DNA from: an uncultured SAR86 cluster bacterium
GTDB lineage: Bacteria > Pseudomonadota > Gammaproteobacteria > Magnimaribacterales > D2472
Assembly: GCA_902514105.1 (NCBI GenBank)
Contig: CABXPU010000001.1
Span: forward strand, 1 to 36,104
Direction of reading: 5' to 3'
Length of the DNA: 36,104 bases
The notes under the pieces were generated by a model. It worked only from the letters and a program-made list of their open reading frames with translations, was not told where the DNA came from and did not search any database. Made by a program: the position numbers and the translations under genes. Below, piece after piece: positions 1 to 9,230 of the stretch; position 1 is the first letter of the stretch; each line of letters begins with the position of its first letter.

Positions 1-451
1 TAACCATTATTGTTTGGCCCTCAACAGAACCATTTGCCAGTATTCCATAATATGCAGTCGATGCAGGAATACCCATACAAGCTGCAGCTTCAAATGAAGT
101 GCTTTGGTCCATCTTGACAGCCTGCATCGCTGGTAATGCAATCAATTCTGCGCATGTTCCAAAAGCTCTCCCAAAAGCTCCATTCCAAATCCAAACATGC
201 TCTCCTATCCTATCTGAACTAACCCCTTCGCCAACATCAACAATTATTCCGCCACCATCAGAATGAGGAATAACCATTGGATATTGAAGATCACCCCTAG
301 CACCCGCCCTAATTTTTACATCAGAAGGATTAACACCAGAAGCTTTAACATTAACTAAAACCTCTCCAGCTTTAGGATGGGGATCAGATATTTCTCCAAC
401 TCTTAGAACATCAGAAGCAGAGCCTGTTTTTTCATACCATACAGCCTTCAT
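1..451 (-). CDS. Zinc-type alcohol dehydrogenase / NADPH:quinone reductase family protein (3' part truncated by window edge)
   Basis: Reverse-strand reading from ATG at 451 is open to the edge: MKAVWYEKTGSASDVLRVGEISDPHPKAGEVLVNVKASGVNPSDVKIRAGARGDLQYPMVIPHSDGGGIIVDVGEGVSS..., the typical N-terminus of the MDR/quinone reductase family. Absent from the ORF track because no stop lies inside the window. Confidence 0.85.
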   Translation of the reverse strand, partial: MKAVWYEKTGSASDVLRVGEISDPHPKAGEVLVNVKASGVNPSDVKIRAGARGDLQYPMVIPHSDGGGIIVDVGEGVSSDRIGEHVWIWNGAFGRAFGTCAELIALPAMQAVKMDQSTSFEAAACMGIPASTAYYGILANGSVEGQTIMV

Positions 452-1249
452 TTATTCACCATCTTCATCAATTATTGATAAATTTTCAGTATGACCATCG
501 ATAACTAGCATTTGACCTGTTATTTTTTTTGCCAAAGGCGATAACAGATATACCACCATTCCTATAATCTCTTCTACATCAATAAAAACCTTTAGCGAGG
601 TTTGGTTAAGATATGCACTTTTAATTTTTTCTGGCGTCGTATCTCTATACTTAGCCTCTTTTTGAATTACATTTTCTATTCTATTTCCATTAACAGATGT
701 TGGGCATATTGTATTTACTCTTATATTTTCTGCTCCATACTCCATAGCCCAAGTTTTTGTTAATCCAATTAAAGACCATTTCGAGGCGGAATAAGATGAT
801 CGAAGGGGAGTCCCCATAAAAGATGAAGTAGACCCAATATTTATAATTGAACCACCTCCAGCCTTCTTTAAAAGAGGTATAGCCAGCTTACTGCAAAGAA
901 AAGTGCCATCTAGATTTACATTTAATGTTTCTTTCCACTTATCAAAGCTAGTATCTTCAAGCTTAGCTGAAGGTCCGGCTATCCCAGCATTATTTATAAG
1001 AACATTAATCTCTCCAAATTTATCTTTTATTGAAGAAAACATTGAGGATATTTGCTTTTCATTAGCAACATCTGCTTCTATCGAAATAATGTTTGGATTA
1101 TTTTGAGAAAATTCATTCAGTAAAGTTTTATTCTTATCACAAATTAGTACTTGCGCTCCTGCTTGTGAGAGAGCTACTGCCATTTCAGCACCAACTCCAG
1201 AAGCTCCAGCAGTTATAACGATCTTTAAATCTTTAATATGTTCCATCAA
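452..1249 (-). CDS. Short-chain dehydrogenase/reductase (SDR)
   Basis: Rossmann motif TAGASGVGAEMA, NNAG motif, catalytic S/YxxxK (SYSASKWSLIGL). Confidence 0.9.
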   Translation of the reverse strand: MMEHIKDLKIVITAGASGVGAEMAVALSQAGAQVLICDKNKTLLNEFSQNNPNIISIEADVANEKQISSMFSSIKDKFGEINVLINNAGIAGPSAKLEDTSFDKWKETLNVNLDGTFLCSKLAIPLLKKAGGGSIINIGSTSSFMGTPLRSSYSASKWSLIGLTKTWAMEYGAENIRVNTICPTSVNGNRIENVIQKEAKYRDTTPEKIKSAYLNQTSLKVFIDVEEIIGMVVYLLSPLAKKITGQMLVIDGHTENLSIIDEDGE

Positions 1250-1261
1250 AAGGATTTTTTC

Positions 1262-1678
1262 TTACAGATCCCCATCTTTTCTTACTTCACTTCTTTGAAC
1301 CTCAAATTGTTCTCCGTACCTTGCCTCTAATTTCTTTTGATTCTCACTTATAACCTCGTAAGGATCGAGTCCCAAAGATGCACATGCGGTTGTCCAATAC
1401 CACATAATATCTCCCAACTCTCTTTTCATATGAAAGATATTATCCTCTGATGCGGGCTTGCCTTGAAGAAACATTTTCTTAACGATTTCAACAAATTCAC
1501 CAGTCTCACTCCCAAGACCCAGAGCAGCTGTCAACAATCTTGGACTCTTAATGGGAGACTCTGAATCTATTTCATCCAATCTTTTTTTAAGAGCATCTAT
1601 ATCTATGCTTGGATCACTAGTTACTTTCGTAACAAAATCAGTATAGGTTTTAAAAAAATCTTTAGTTTCTTGACTCAT
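1262..1678 (-). CDS. MazG-like nucleotide pyrophosphohydrolase
   Basis: MSQETKDFFKTYTDFV...LGLGSETGEFVEIVKKMF...MKRELGDIMWYWTTACASLGLDPYEVISENQKKLEARYG. The ExxE...ExxD pattern (ETGEF / ELGDI) is MazG-like. The start was moved from 1735 to ATG 1678 because the longer ORF runs into the upstream gene. Confidence 0.75.
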   Translation of the reverse strand: MSQETKDFFKTYTDFVTKVTSDPSIDIDALKKRLDEIDSESPIKSPRLLTAALGLGSETGEFVEIVKKMFLQGKPASEDNIFHMKRELGDIMWYWTTACASLGLDPYEVISENQKKLEARYGEQFEVQRSEVRKDGDL

Positions 1679-2600
1679 CGAATATCTCCTCTGAAAGTTT
1701 TTTGCATGTTGAATTAAACTCTGCAATTGTTTCATTAATAATCTCTTCTACAGATTTTACACTATCAATTAAACCAACTGATTGGCCTGATAATGCTGGC
1801 GCCGCTTCCATATCGCCCTCAAAATATAAATCTTTTATATTAGCTAGAGCCGTCATATCCATTATACCGTCTTCATGAATCTTGCTTGTAAGTTCAGATT
1901 TTAAAGCCCTTATGCAAGGCTTTGACCTTTTATTTAAGATCCATGTACCAGCTTCATCAGAAGCTATTATTTTATCTTTAAAATTATCATGGACTGGACT
2001 TTCTTTGCTTGAAACAAACCTAGTACCCATCTGGATTCCTTCAGCCCCTGCAGCAAAAACTGACGCCATGCCAACACCATCAACAATTCCACCTGCAGCA
2101 ATAATGGGTATATCAGTTTCTTTTCTAATTGCCTGAATTAGTACAAGCAGACCAATTTCCTCAGATCCTTTAAATCCACCGCCCTCAGTACCCTCAACCA
2201 CTAATCCATCAACACCAGCATTAACAGCCTTCATAGCACCCGCAACATTAGGCACAGCATGATATACAGTTATCCCTGCTGACCTTAATACTCCAATATA
2301 CTTAGACGGATCCCCTGCAGAAGTTGTTACAAATTTGATCCCGTGTTCAACAATAAATTTAACCATACTGTCATCTTTTAAGAACAACAACGGAAGATTT
2401 ATTCCAAAAGGTTTATCTGTTAAACCAGACATTTTACGAATTTCTTCTTTACAATTTTCAACCTCACCTGAAGAAGTTTCAATAATTCCAAACCCTCCCG
2501 CATTAGATACAGCAGAAGCCAGCTGACTTCTTGCTATCCAACCCATTGGGGCTTGAACTATGGGGTATTTAGAACCAAGATGTTTTAAAACTCTATTCAT
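1662..2600 (-). CDS. Nitronate monooxygenase / 2-nitropropane dioxygenase family flavoprotein
   Basis: YPIVQAPMGWIA...AGGFGIIE...PIIAAGGIVDGVGMASVFAAGAEGIQMGTRF is characteristic of the NMO/FabK-like TIM barrel. Confidence 0.88.
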   Translation of the reverse strand: MNRVLKHLGSKYPIVQAPMGWIARSQLASAVSNAGGFGIIETSSGEVENCKEEIRKMSGLTDKPFGINLPLLFLKDDSMVKFIVEHGIKFVTTSAGDPSKYIGVLRSAGITVYHAVPNVAGAMKAVNAGVDGLVVEGTEGGGFKGSEEIGLLVLIQAIRKETDIPIIAAGGIVDGVGMASVFAAGAEGIQMGTRFVSSKESPVHDNFKDKIIASDEAGTWILNKRSKPCIRALKSELTSKIHEDGIMDMTALANIKDLYFEGDMEAAPALSGQSVGLIDSVKSVEEIINETIAEFNSTCKKLSEEIFDESRN

Positions 2601-2620
2601 TTAATCTCCTATTCAAAGTC

Positions 2621-3466
2621 TCAGTTATCAATTTTTAGCGATCTTTGACTATCCGCAATATTGTATAAATGATCTTGCGCCTCTGGCTTTAATTGGGCAA
2701 CACCCATAGTCAAAACATCAATAACAGCAGTATAAGCAAGACGTGAAGTTAGTGGCATAGTTAATCTATCGTTACTTCCAACATTAATTGTTAAAGAAAA
2801 ATCACAAACTTTAGCCAGGGGAGTATTTCCTGGCATAATCCCAATAACCTTAACTCCTGATTCCCTCACTGTCTTAACGCTATCAACTAGAGCTGAAGTT
2901 GTGCCTGACTGAGATATAGCAACAACAACATCATCTTTGTTCAGCGAATTGGCTGACATAAATTGAATATGAGGGTCTGAAATGCAAGAAGAGGGTATTT
3001 GTAATCTAAAGAATTTATGCTGCCCATCCATTGCAACAGGCGCAGAACCCCCAAAAGCATAAAATTCAACTCTACTAGCTTTTGCCAATGTTTGAATTGC
3101 CTGCTCTAGAATTTTCTGATCAATCTGTGATCTTACATTTAATATTTCACTAACCGCAGTATCAAAAACCTTTTCACAAAGTTCATGGATAGAATCATTT
3201 GGGTGGATTTCATATATCTCAAAATAATCATCTGCTGCTAATTGTTGGGATAAATTAATTTTCATCTCTTGAAACCCAGAAAACCCAATAGCTTTACAAA
3301 ACCTGATTAAGGTTGGCTCACTAATACCCATAAGAGATGAAGCTTCCGCTGTTTTAAGGTTAATTACAGATTTTGGTTCTTTTAAGATAAATTCAGCAAC
3401 AATTTTTTCAGATTTCCTTAATTCTGGTAGAGTATTTTTAATCTGTCGCAATAATTTTGTTGGCAT
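2621..3466 (-). CDS. MurR/RpiR family transcriptional regulator with SIS domain (HexR-like)
   Basis: N-terminal HTH_6 (LRKSEKIVAEFIL...MGISEPTLIRFCKAIGFSGFQEMKINLSQQL) followed by an SIS domain (FGGSAPVAMDGQHKFFRL...AISQSGTTSALV). Resembles HexR as recalled. Confidence 0.85.
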   Translation of the reverse strand: MPTKLLRQIKNTLPELRKSEKIVAEFILKEPKSVINLKTAEASSLMGISEPTLIRFCKAIGFSGFQEMKINLSQQLAADDYFEIYEIHPNDSIHELCEKVFDTAVSEILNVRSQIDQKILEQAIQTLAKASRVEFYAFGGSAPVAMDGQHKFFRLQIPSSCISDPHIQFMSANSLNKDDVVVAISQSGTTSALVDSVKTVRESGVKVIGIMPGNTPLAKVCDFSLTINVGSNDRLTMPLTSRLAYTAVIDVLTMGVAQLKPEAQDHLYNIADSQRSLKIDN

Positions 3467-3508
3467 AAGGTTAGAATATCCTTCCTAAGCTAAAAAATGA
3501 ATCCCTAA

Positions 3509-5692
3509 ATGGATGTATCTTACATATTAGACAATTTAAATGAAGAACAGCGACAAGCTGTCACATCTGAAAAACAGCATCTTATGGTGCTGGCGGGAGC
3601 TGGGTCGGGCAAAACAAGAGTTTTAGTTCATAAAGTAGCATGGGAAGTTGAAGCCCTAAAGAAGAACCCATCAGCGATTATGGCTGTAACTTTTACAAAT
3701 AAAGCAGCAACAGAAATGCGTTCAAGAATTGAAGATCTCCTTCAATCTCCAGCTAATGATTTATGGTGTGGAACCTTTCATGGCCTTTCTCATAGATTAT
3801 TAAAACGTTTTTACAAAGAAGCCGATCTAGATGGTGGTTTTACAATACTTGATTCTGATGATCAGCTGCGAATTATTAAAAGACTTTCAAAAGAGCAAAA
3901 CTTAGATGAAGCCTCTTGGCCAGCAAGACAAAGTCAATGGCAGATAAATTCATGGAAAGATGACGGGCTAAGATGTAAAGATGTAAATGACCAAGGAGAT
4001 TTTTTTAAAGAAACTATAAACAAAGTATATAAAAGTTATGAAGAAGTCTGTAAACAAGATAATTTACTAGATTTTGGTGAATTACTTTTAAAATCTTTTG
4101 AACTGATTAAAGACAATGAATTCGTAAGGTCTTATTTTCATTCAAGATTTAAATCAATTTTAATTGACGAGTTTCAAGACACCAATGTTATTCAATATAA
4201 ATGGCTATTAGAAATAGCCTCACCATCTGCATCTATAACCGCAGTTGGAGATGACGATCAATCTATCTATGGATGGCGAGGTGCCAAAGTAGAAAATGTA
4301 GCGTCATTTACTAAAACCTTTAAAAGCTCAGAAACAATTAGATTAGAGCAAAATTACCGCTCGACAAATATTATCCTTTCGGCAGCAAATGCACTCATAG
4401 AAAATAATACTGACAGGATGGGAAAGAATTTATGGACTGAACAGATTGAAGGTGAAAAGATTATTTTATATCAGGCTTTCAACGAACAAGACGAAGCACG
4501 CTTTGTAGCAGATATTCTTCGAGAGTGGATGAGCAAAGGAGAATTGTATGAAGATGCTGCAGTGCTTTATAGATCTAATGCCCAATCTAGGGCTATAGAG
4601 GAGGCGCTGCTTAGGTCATCTATACCATATAGGATATATGGCGGTCATAGGTTTTATGAAAGATTAGAAATAAAGAATGCCATAAGCTATCTCAAAATTA
4701 TTTTTAATCATTCTGATAACCCCTCTTTTGAGAGGTCTGTCTCAAATCCAACTAGGGGTGTTGGGGAGAAAACGCTAAATAAAATTAGGAATACTGCTAA
4801 AAAATATAATATTTCATATATTAAGGCTTCAGCAAAATTAATTGATGAAGGTTCTATTTCTGGAAGGGGCGGCTCAGGCCTAAGAGCATATTTAGAGTTG
4901 ATAGCTCATTGTAGAGAAATGGCCGAAAACAACCCTCTATCTGAGTTGATGGAGCACATAATTCAAAGCTCTGGCTTGTATGCATATCATGGGAAAGAGC
5001 CAGGAGAAAAAGGCAAAACGAGAACTGAGAACCTAGAAGAATTAATTTCAGCAACCAAGAATTTTGAGCAAAGTGTTGTTGATGAAAGAAAGAGGATTGA
5101 AGTTGCAGAAGAATATCTTGATATGATTTCACTTGATTCTGGAGATAGACAAGCAAGCGAACATGACGATGCAGCTCAATTAATGACATTACATTCCGCA
5201 AAAGGTTTAGAGTTTAAATTGGTTTTAGTTACCGGGCTGGAAGAGAGTTTATTTCCTCATGGTCGTTCTATGGATAGCATTTCACAGCTAGAAGAAGAAA
5301 GAAGACTTTGTTATGTGGGCATAACAAGGGCTATGCAAAAACTATATATTACTTATGCAGAGTCTAGAAGATTACATGGTTCAGATACTTTTAATCCACC
5401 ATCAAGGTTTATAAGAGAAATACCAAAAGATTTAATAGATGAGATTAGGCCAAGAGCTCAAACAACAAGCGCTTTTACAGAACGCAAATATCCAGTCGCA
5501 AAAGAATCTAAATATAAAGTAGAAGAAGAAATAGGATATGCATTAGGACAAAAAGTATTGCACCCTTCATTTGGAGAGGGCATAGTGCTTAATTATGAGG
5601 GGACTGGAGAGGCAGCTAGAGTTCAAATTAATTTTGATGAAGTTGGGACTAAATGGTTAGTTTTATCTTTTGCTAAACTTGAGAAAATATGA
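3509..5692 (+). CDS. uvrD: ATP-dependent DNA helicase UvrD/Rep family (UvrD-like)
   Basis: LNEEQRQAVTSEKQHLMVLAGAGSGKTRVL (Walker A), DEFQDTN, GDDDQSIYGWRGA, LEQNYRS, TLHSAKGLEF, RRLCYVGITRA: superfamily 1A helicase motifs in order. Confidence 0.95.
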   Translation: MDVSYILDNLNEEQRQAVTSEKQHLMVLAGAGSGKTRVLVHKVAWEVEALKKNPSAIMAVTFTNKAATEMRSRIEDLLQSPANDLWCGTFHGLSHRLLKRFYKEADLDGGFTILDSDDQLRIIKRLSKEQNLDEASWPARQSQWQINSWKDDGLRCKDVNDQGDFFKETINKVYKSYEEVCKQDNLLDFGELLLKSFELIKDNEFVRSYFHSRFKSILIDEFQDTNVIQYKWLLEIASPSASITAVGDDDQSIYGWRGAKVENVASFTKTFKSSETIRLEQNYRSTNIILSAANALIENNTDRMGKNLWTEQIEGEKIILYQAFNEQDEARFVADILREWMSKGELYEDAAVLYRSNAQSRAIEEALLRSSIPYRIYGGHRFYERLEIKNAISYLKIIFNHSDNPSFERSVSNPTRGVGEKTLNKIRNTAKKYNISYIKASAKLIDEGSISGRGGSGLRAYLELIAHCREMAENNPLSELMEHIIQSSGLYAYHGKEPGEKGKTRTENLEELISATKNFEQSVVDERKRIEVAEEYLDMISLDSGDRQASEHDDAAQLMTLHSAKGLEFKLVLVTGLEESLFPHGRSMDSISQLEEERRLCYVGITRAMQKLYITYAESRRLHGSDTFNPPSRFIREIPKDLIDEIRPRAQTTSAFTERKYPVAKESKYKVEEEIGYALGQKVLHPSFGEGIVLNYEGTGEAARVQINFDEVGTKWLVLSFAKLEKI

Positions 5693-6777
5693 TGAAACAT
5701 AAATATTTATTTATTCTTAGCTTAATATTCTTAACTTCTTGTGCTGAAAATAACTCTGAAACATCTAATGATTCACAGCTTAATGAGACTTTTAATTGGC
5801 GTCTAGTAACTGCATGGCCAAAAAATTATCCTGGTCTCGGGATGGCGCCTGAAAGAATTGCTGACTTAGTAGAGGAAATGAGCAATGGTCAAATGAAAAT
5901 AACGGTTTATGGGGCCGGTGAACAGGTTCCAGCCTTTGGAGTATTCGATGCAGTATCTAGTGGTTCTCATCAGATGGGACATGCTGGAAGTTATTTTTGG
6001 AAAGGCAAAGTTCCCGCAGCTCAATTTTTCTCAGGAGTACCTTTTGGTTTTACTTCAGATGAGATTAATGCCTGGGTATACAAGGGGGGCGGTTTAGAGA
6101 TATGGCGTGAAATATATGAACCTTTTAATTTATACCCAATGCCAGCTGGAAATACAGGAACACAAATGTTTGGATGGTTTAACAAAGAAATTAATTCATT
6201 GGATGATATAAAGGGCTTAAAAATGAGAATACCTGGAGTGGGAGGAGAAGTTTTTAAGCGAGCAGGAGGAATTCCTGTAACATTGCCAGCAGGCGAGCTC
6301 TTTACGGCACTACAAACAGGTGTTATTGATGCAACTGAGTGGGTTGGTCCATATAACGATCTAACTTTTGGGTTTCAACAGGCAGCCAAATATTATTATT
6401 ATCCAGGATGGCATGAACCAGGCTCAATGTTAGAGCTGATCATTAATCAAGATGCTTGGAACTCTTTACCTAAGCATTTGCAAGTTATCATTGAAACAGC
6501 AGCAAAAGCAGTGAATCAAGAGACTCTAGATGAATATACCGCAAGAAATAATAGAGCTCTAAGAGAGCTTATTGATGTTCATGGCGTAGATTTAAGAAAA
6601 TTACCTGATGATGTAATAGATGAATTTAAAATTATTTCTAACAATATCCTTGAAGAGAATGCAGCCAATGATGCCGTTGTTAATAAGGTATACCAATCAT
6701 TTAAAACTTTTCATAAAGAAGTTTCAGATTATCATGCGATTTCAGAAAATGCTTTCATCGAGGCTAGAAATAATTAG
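5689..6777 (+). CDS. dctP: TRAP transporter solute-binding subunit (DctP/TakP-like), predicted lipoprotein
   Basis: Lipobox-like N-terminus (FILSLIFLTSC|AE); WRLVTAWPKNYPGLGMAPERIADLVEEMSNGQMKITVYGAGEQVPAFGVFDAVSSG and LKMRIPGVGGEVFKRAGG...LFTALQTGVIDATEWVGP typical of DctP-family TRAP binding proteins. Overlaps the uvrD stop by ATGA. Confidence 0.88.
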   Translation: MMKHKYLFILSLIFLTSCAENNSETSNDSQLNETFNWRLVTAWPKNYPGLGMAPERIADLVEEMSNGQMKITVYGAGEQVPAFGVFDAVSSGSHQMGHAGSYFWKGKVPAAQFFSGVPFGFTSDEINAWVYKGGGLEIWREIYEPFNLYPMPAGNTGTQMFGWFNKEINSLDDIKGLKMRIPGVGGEVFKRAGGIPVTLPAGELFTALQTGVIDATEWVGPYNDLTFGFQQAAKYYYYPGWHEPGSMLELIINQDAWNSLPKHLQVIIETAAKAVNQETLDEYTARNNRALRELIDVHGVDLRKLPDDVIDEFKIISNNILEENAANDAVVNKVYQSFKTFHKEVSDYHAISENAFIEARNN

Positions 6778-7379
6778 TGGGCAATGATTTAACTTTTAAA
6801 TCCCTAGGTCTTACTGCTTATCAAGACTGCTATGAGTCTATGCGAGACTTCATACAAGAGCCTAATTTTAGTAATCAGATATGGCTTCTTGAACATCCTC
6901 CCGTATTCACTTTAGGGACTGCTGCAAACAAAGATCATATCTTAGACGCTAAAGATATTCCTGTTATTAAAACTGATAGAGGGGGAGAGGTTACTTATCA
7001 TGGCCCCGGTCAGCTAGTAATTTATTTTCTATTAGATATAAAAACCTTAAAGTGGGGCCCAAAAAGCTTAGTAACAAATTTAGAACATTTTGTTCAGTCA
7101 TTATTAAGACAATACGATATTGAGACTAATATAATAAGTGGAGCCCCGGGTGTTTATGTTGATAATATGAAGATTGCATCAATAGGTCTTCGAATCTCAA
7201 AAGGAAAAACTTATCATGGGATCAGTTTGAATGTTGATATGGATTTAGATCCATTTAGTCAGATCAATCCATGTGGCTACGAAGGGTTAAAGGTAACGCA
7301 AATAAGAGATTTTATTGATAAAATAGATATTAATGAAGTTGAGTCTTCAGCGATAGAGATTTTAGGAAACCAATTTTAA
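6777..7379 (+). CDS. lipB: Octanoyl-[acyl-carrier-protein]:protein N-octanoyltransferase LipB
   Basis: [21 protein letters not shown]...[24 protein letters not shown]...[52 protein letters not shown] start at 6777, overlapping the dctP stop by 1 nt. Confidence 0.95.
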   Translation: MGNDLTFKSLGLTAYQDCYESMRDFIQEPNFSNQIWLLEHPPVFTLGTAANKDHILDAKDIPVIKTDRGGEVTYHGPGQLVIYFLLDIKTLKWGPKSLVTNLEHFVQSLLRQYDIETNIISGAPGVYVDNMKIASIGLRISKGKTYHGISLNVDMDLDPFSQINPCGYEGLKVTQIRDFIDKIDINEVESSAIEILGNQF

Positions 7380-7381
7380 TT

Positions 7382-8356
7382 ATGGAACTTATCCCAACAG
7401 TAAAGATTGTAAACAGAGATGGCATTAAAGCTGTTAAAAATGGTCAAAAAGCTAATAAATATTCTCATGTTCCAAATTCTAGAAAACCAGAATGGATAAG
7501 AGTTAAAGCCTCATTTGATCCTCGTTATAACAAAATTAAAGATCTTGTTAGCGATAAGCGCTTAAACACTGTATGTGAAGAATCAATGTGTCCCAACATT
7601 TCTGAATGTTGGTCAAGTGGAACTGCTACCTTTATGTTATTAGGTTCAGTTTGCACCCGGGCTTGCAAGTTCTGCTCAATAGACACAGGTAATCCCAAAG
7701 GTTGGCTAGATAAAGATGAACCAGAGAACACCGCAGATGCTGTGAAACATATGCAATTAAAATATGTCGTATTAACTTCAGTTAATAGAGACGATCTAGA
7801 GGATGGCGGGGCTGACCATTATGCAAGGACTGTTAAAGCCATAAAAGAAAAAAATCCCAATACCGCAGTAGAAGCTCTCACGCCTGATTTCAAAGGCATA
7901 TATTCTTCAATACAAACTATTGTTAATTCAGGTCTTGAAGTTTTTGCACAAAACTTAGAAACGGTTGAAAGACTTACACATCATGTTAGAGATATAAGAG
8001 CAGGCTATCAGCAAACGCTTAACGTTTTAGCTGAGTCTAAAAAAATTAATCCAAATGTCTTAACCAAGACCAGCTTAATACTAGGCCTTGGAGAAACAGA
8101 CGAAGAGATTGAGAAGACAATGGATGATTTAATTAAGCATCAAGTTGATATTCTTACACTCGGCCAATATTTAAGACCAACACTCAATCATTTACCTGTA
8201 GAAAGATGGGTTACCCCTGAAGAATTTAATAGATATAGGGATATAGGTTTAAGTAAAGGGTTTTTAGAGGTTGTTTCTGGACCTATGGTTAGATCAAGCT
8301 ATAGAGCAGAGAGGGCTTTAGAAAAAAATAATGCTGGGCTTGGATTAGCAATATAG
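7382..8356 (+). CDS. lipA: Lipoyl synthase LipA (radical SAM)
   Basis: [13 protein letters not shown] auxiliary cluster motif; [11 protein letters not shown] radical SAM CxxxCxx[25 protein letters not shown]-terminal motif. Adjacent to lipB. Confidence 0.97.
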   Translation: MELIPTVKIVNRDGIKAVKNGQKANKYSHVPNSRKPEWIRVKASFDPRYNKIKDLVSDKRLNTVCEESMCPNISECWSSGTATFMLLGSVCTRACKFCSIDTGNPKGWLDKDEPENTADAVKHMQLKYVVLTSVNRDDLEDGGADHYARTVKAIKEKNPNTAVEALTPDFKGIYSSIQTIVNSGLEVFAQNLETVERLTHHVRDIRAGYQQTLNVLAESKKINPNVLTKTSLILGLGETDEEIEKTMDDLIKHQVDILTLGQYLRPTLNHLPVERWVTPEEFNRYRDIGLSKGFLEVVSGPMVRSSYRAERALEKNNAGLGLAI

Positions 8357-8375
8357 TTTTTTAAGGATATAAAAA

Positions 8376-9230
8376 ATGACCAATACAAATTTTAAAGACT
8401 TTATTTCGGATTATTCGATTGAAGTTGTTCCAAACTCTGCTGCAAAGATAGAATCTTTTTCAGATCTTCTGCCTCAAAATACAAGAGTTTATATAGCGCA
8501 TCTAGAAAAAGAGGATATAAGAACAATGGTTTCTACAGCTAAAAGACTTAGCGATGAAGGCTTTACTGTGATGCCACATTTCCCAGCTAGAATAATCAAA
8601 AATCAGTCAGTTTTAAATGATTGGATTTCTATGTATCAGAATGAAGCTGGAGTAAATGAGGCTCTTCTATTGGCCGGCGGCTCAACAAAACCAATAGGAG
8701 AACTTGATTCCTCTATTCAATTAATTGAATCAGGTTTATTTGACAAGGCTGGCTTCAAAAGGCTTCATATAGCCGGGCATCCTGAGGGTAGTAAAGATAT
8801 AGATCCTGATGGTGGAATTAAAAATGTTTCTGAAGCTCTTTCATGGAAACAAGAATTTTCTAAAAGAACAGACGCATCAATGGCAATAGCGACTCAATTT
8901 TGTTTTGATGCAGATATTGTAAAAAAATGGGCAGATCGCATTAAGGAAGATGGAATTGATATTCCTATTCATATTGGAATAGCTGGACCAGCAAAACTAC
9001 AGACATTACTTAAATTTTCAGTTGAATGTGGGATAGGTGCCTCAATGAAAATTCTCACTAAAAGAGCAAAAGATATAACAAAGTTATTATTGCCCTATAA
9101 ACCAACGCAAATCCTTAATGACTTAGCTGAATATAAATCTCAAGATCCAGAATTAAATATTGAGCAAGTTCACTTTTTCCCAATTGGAGGCATTAAACAA
9201 ACCACCAATTGGCTTGAAGAAGTTAATTAA
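8376..9230 (+). CDS. Methylenetetrahydrofolate reductase (MetF-like) family protein
   Basis: TIM-barrel FAD-type MTHFR features: YIAHLEKEDIRTMVSTAKRLSDEGFTVMPHFPAR...LLLAGG...LHIAGHPEG...ATQFCFDADIVKKWADRI...DIPIHIGIAGPA. Confidence 0.7.
   Translation: MTNTNFKDFISDYSIEVVPNSAAKIESFSDLLPQNTRVYIAHLEKEDIRTMVSTAKRLSDEGFTVMPHFPARIIKNQSVLNDWISMYQNEAGVNEALLLAGGSTKPIGELDSSIQLIESGLFDKAGFKRLHIAGHPEGSKDIDPDGGIKNVSEALSWKQEFSKRTDASMAIATQFCFDADIVKKWADRIKEDGIDIPIHIGIAGPAKLQTLLKFSVECGIGASMKILTKRAKDITKLLLPYKPTQILNDLAEYKSQDPELNIEQVHFFPIGGIKQTTNWLEEVN

Noticed and set aside
903-1106. Plus-strand ORF of 67 aa opposite the SDR gene
   Set aside because: Antisense to a well-supported SDR CDS; no recognisable motif; chance ORF.
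1882-2136. Plus-strand ORFs at 1882-2136 and 2335-2526
   Set aside because: Antisense shadows of the nitronate monooxygenase gene with no domain signature.
4854-5201. Minus-strand ORF of 115 aa
   Set aside because: Fully inside uvrD on the opposite strand; low-complexity composition with no family resemblance.
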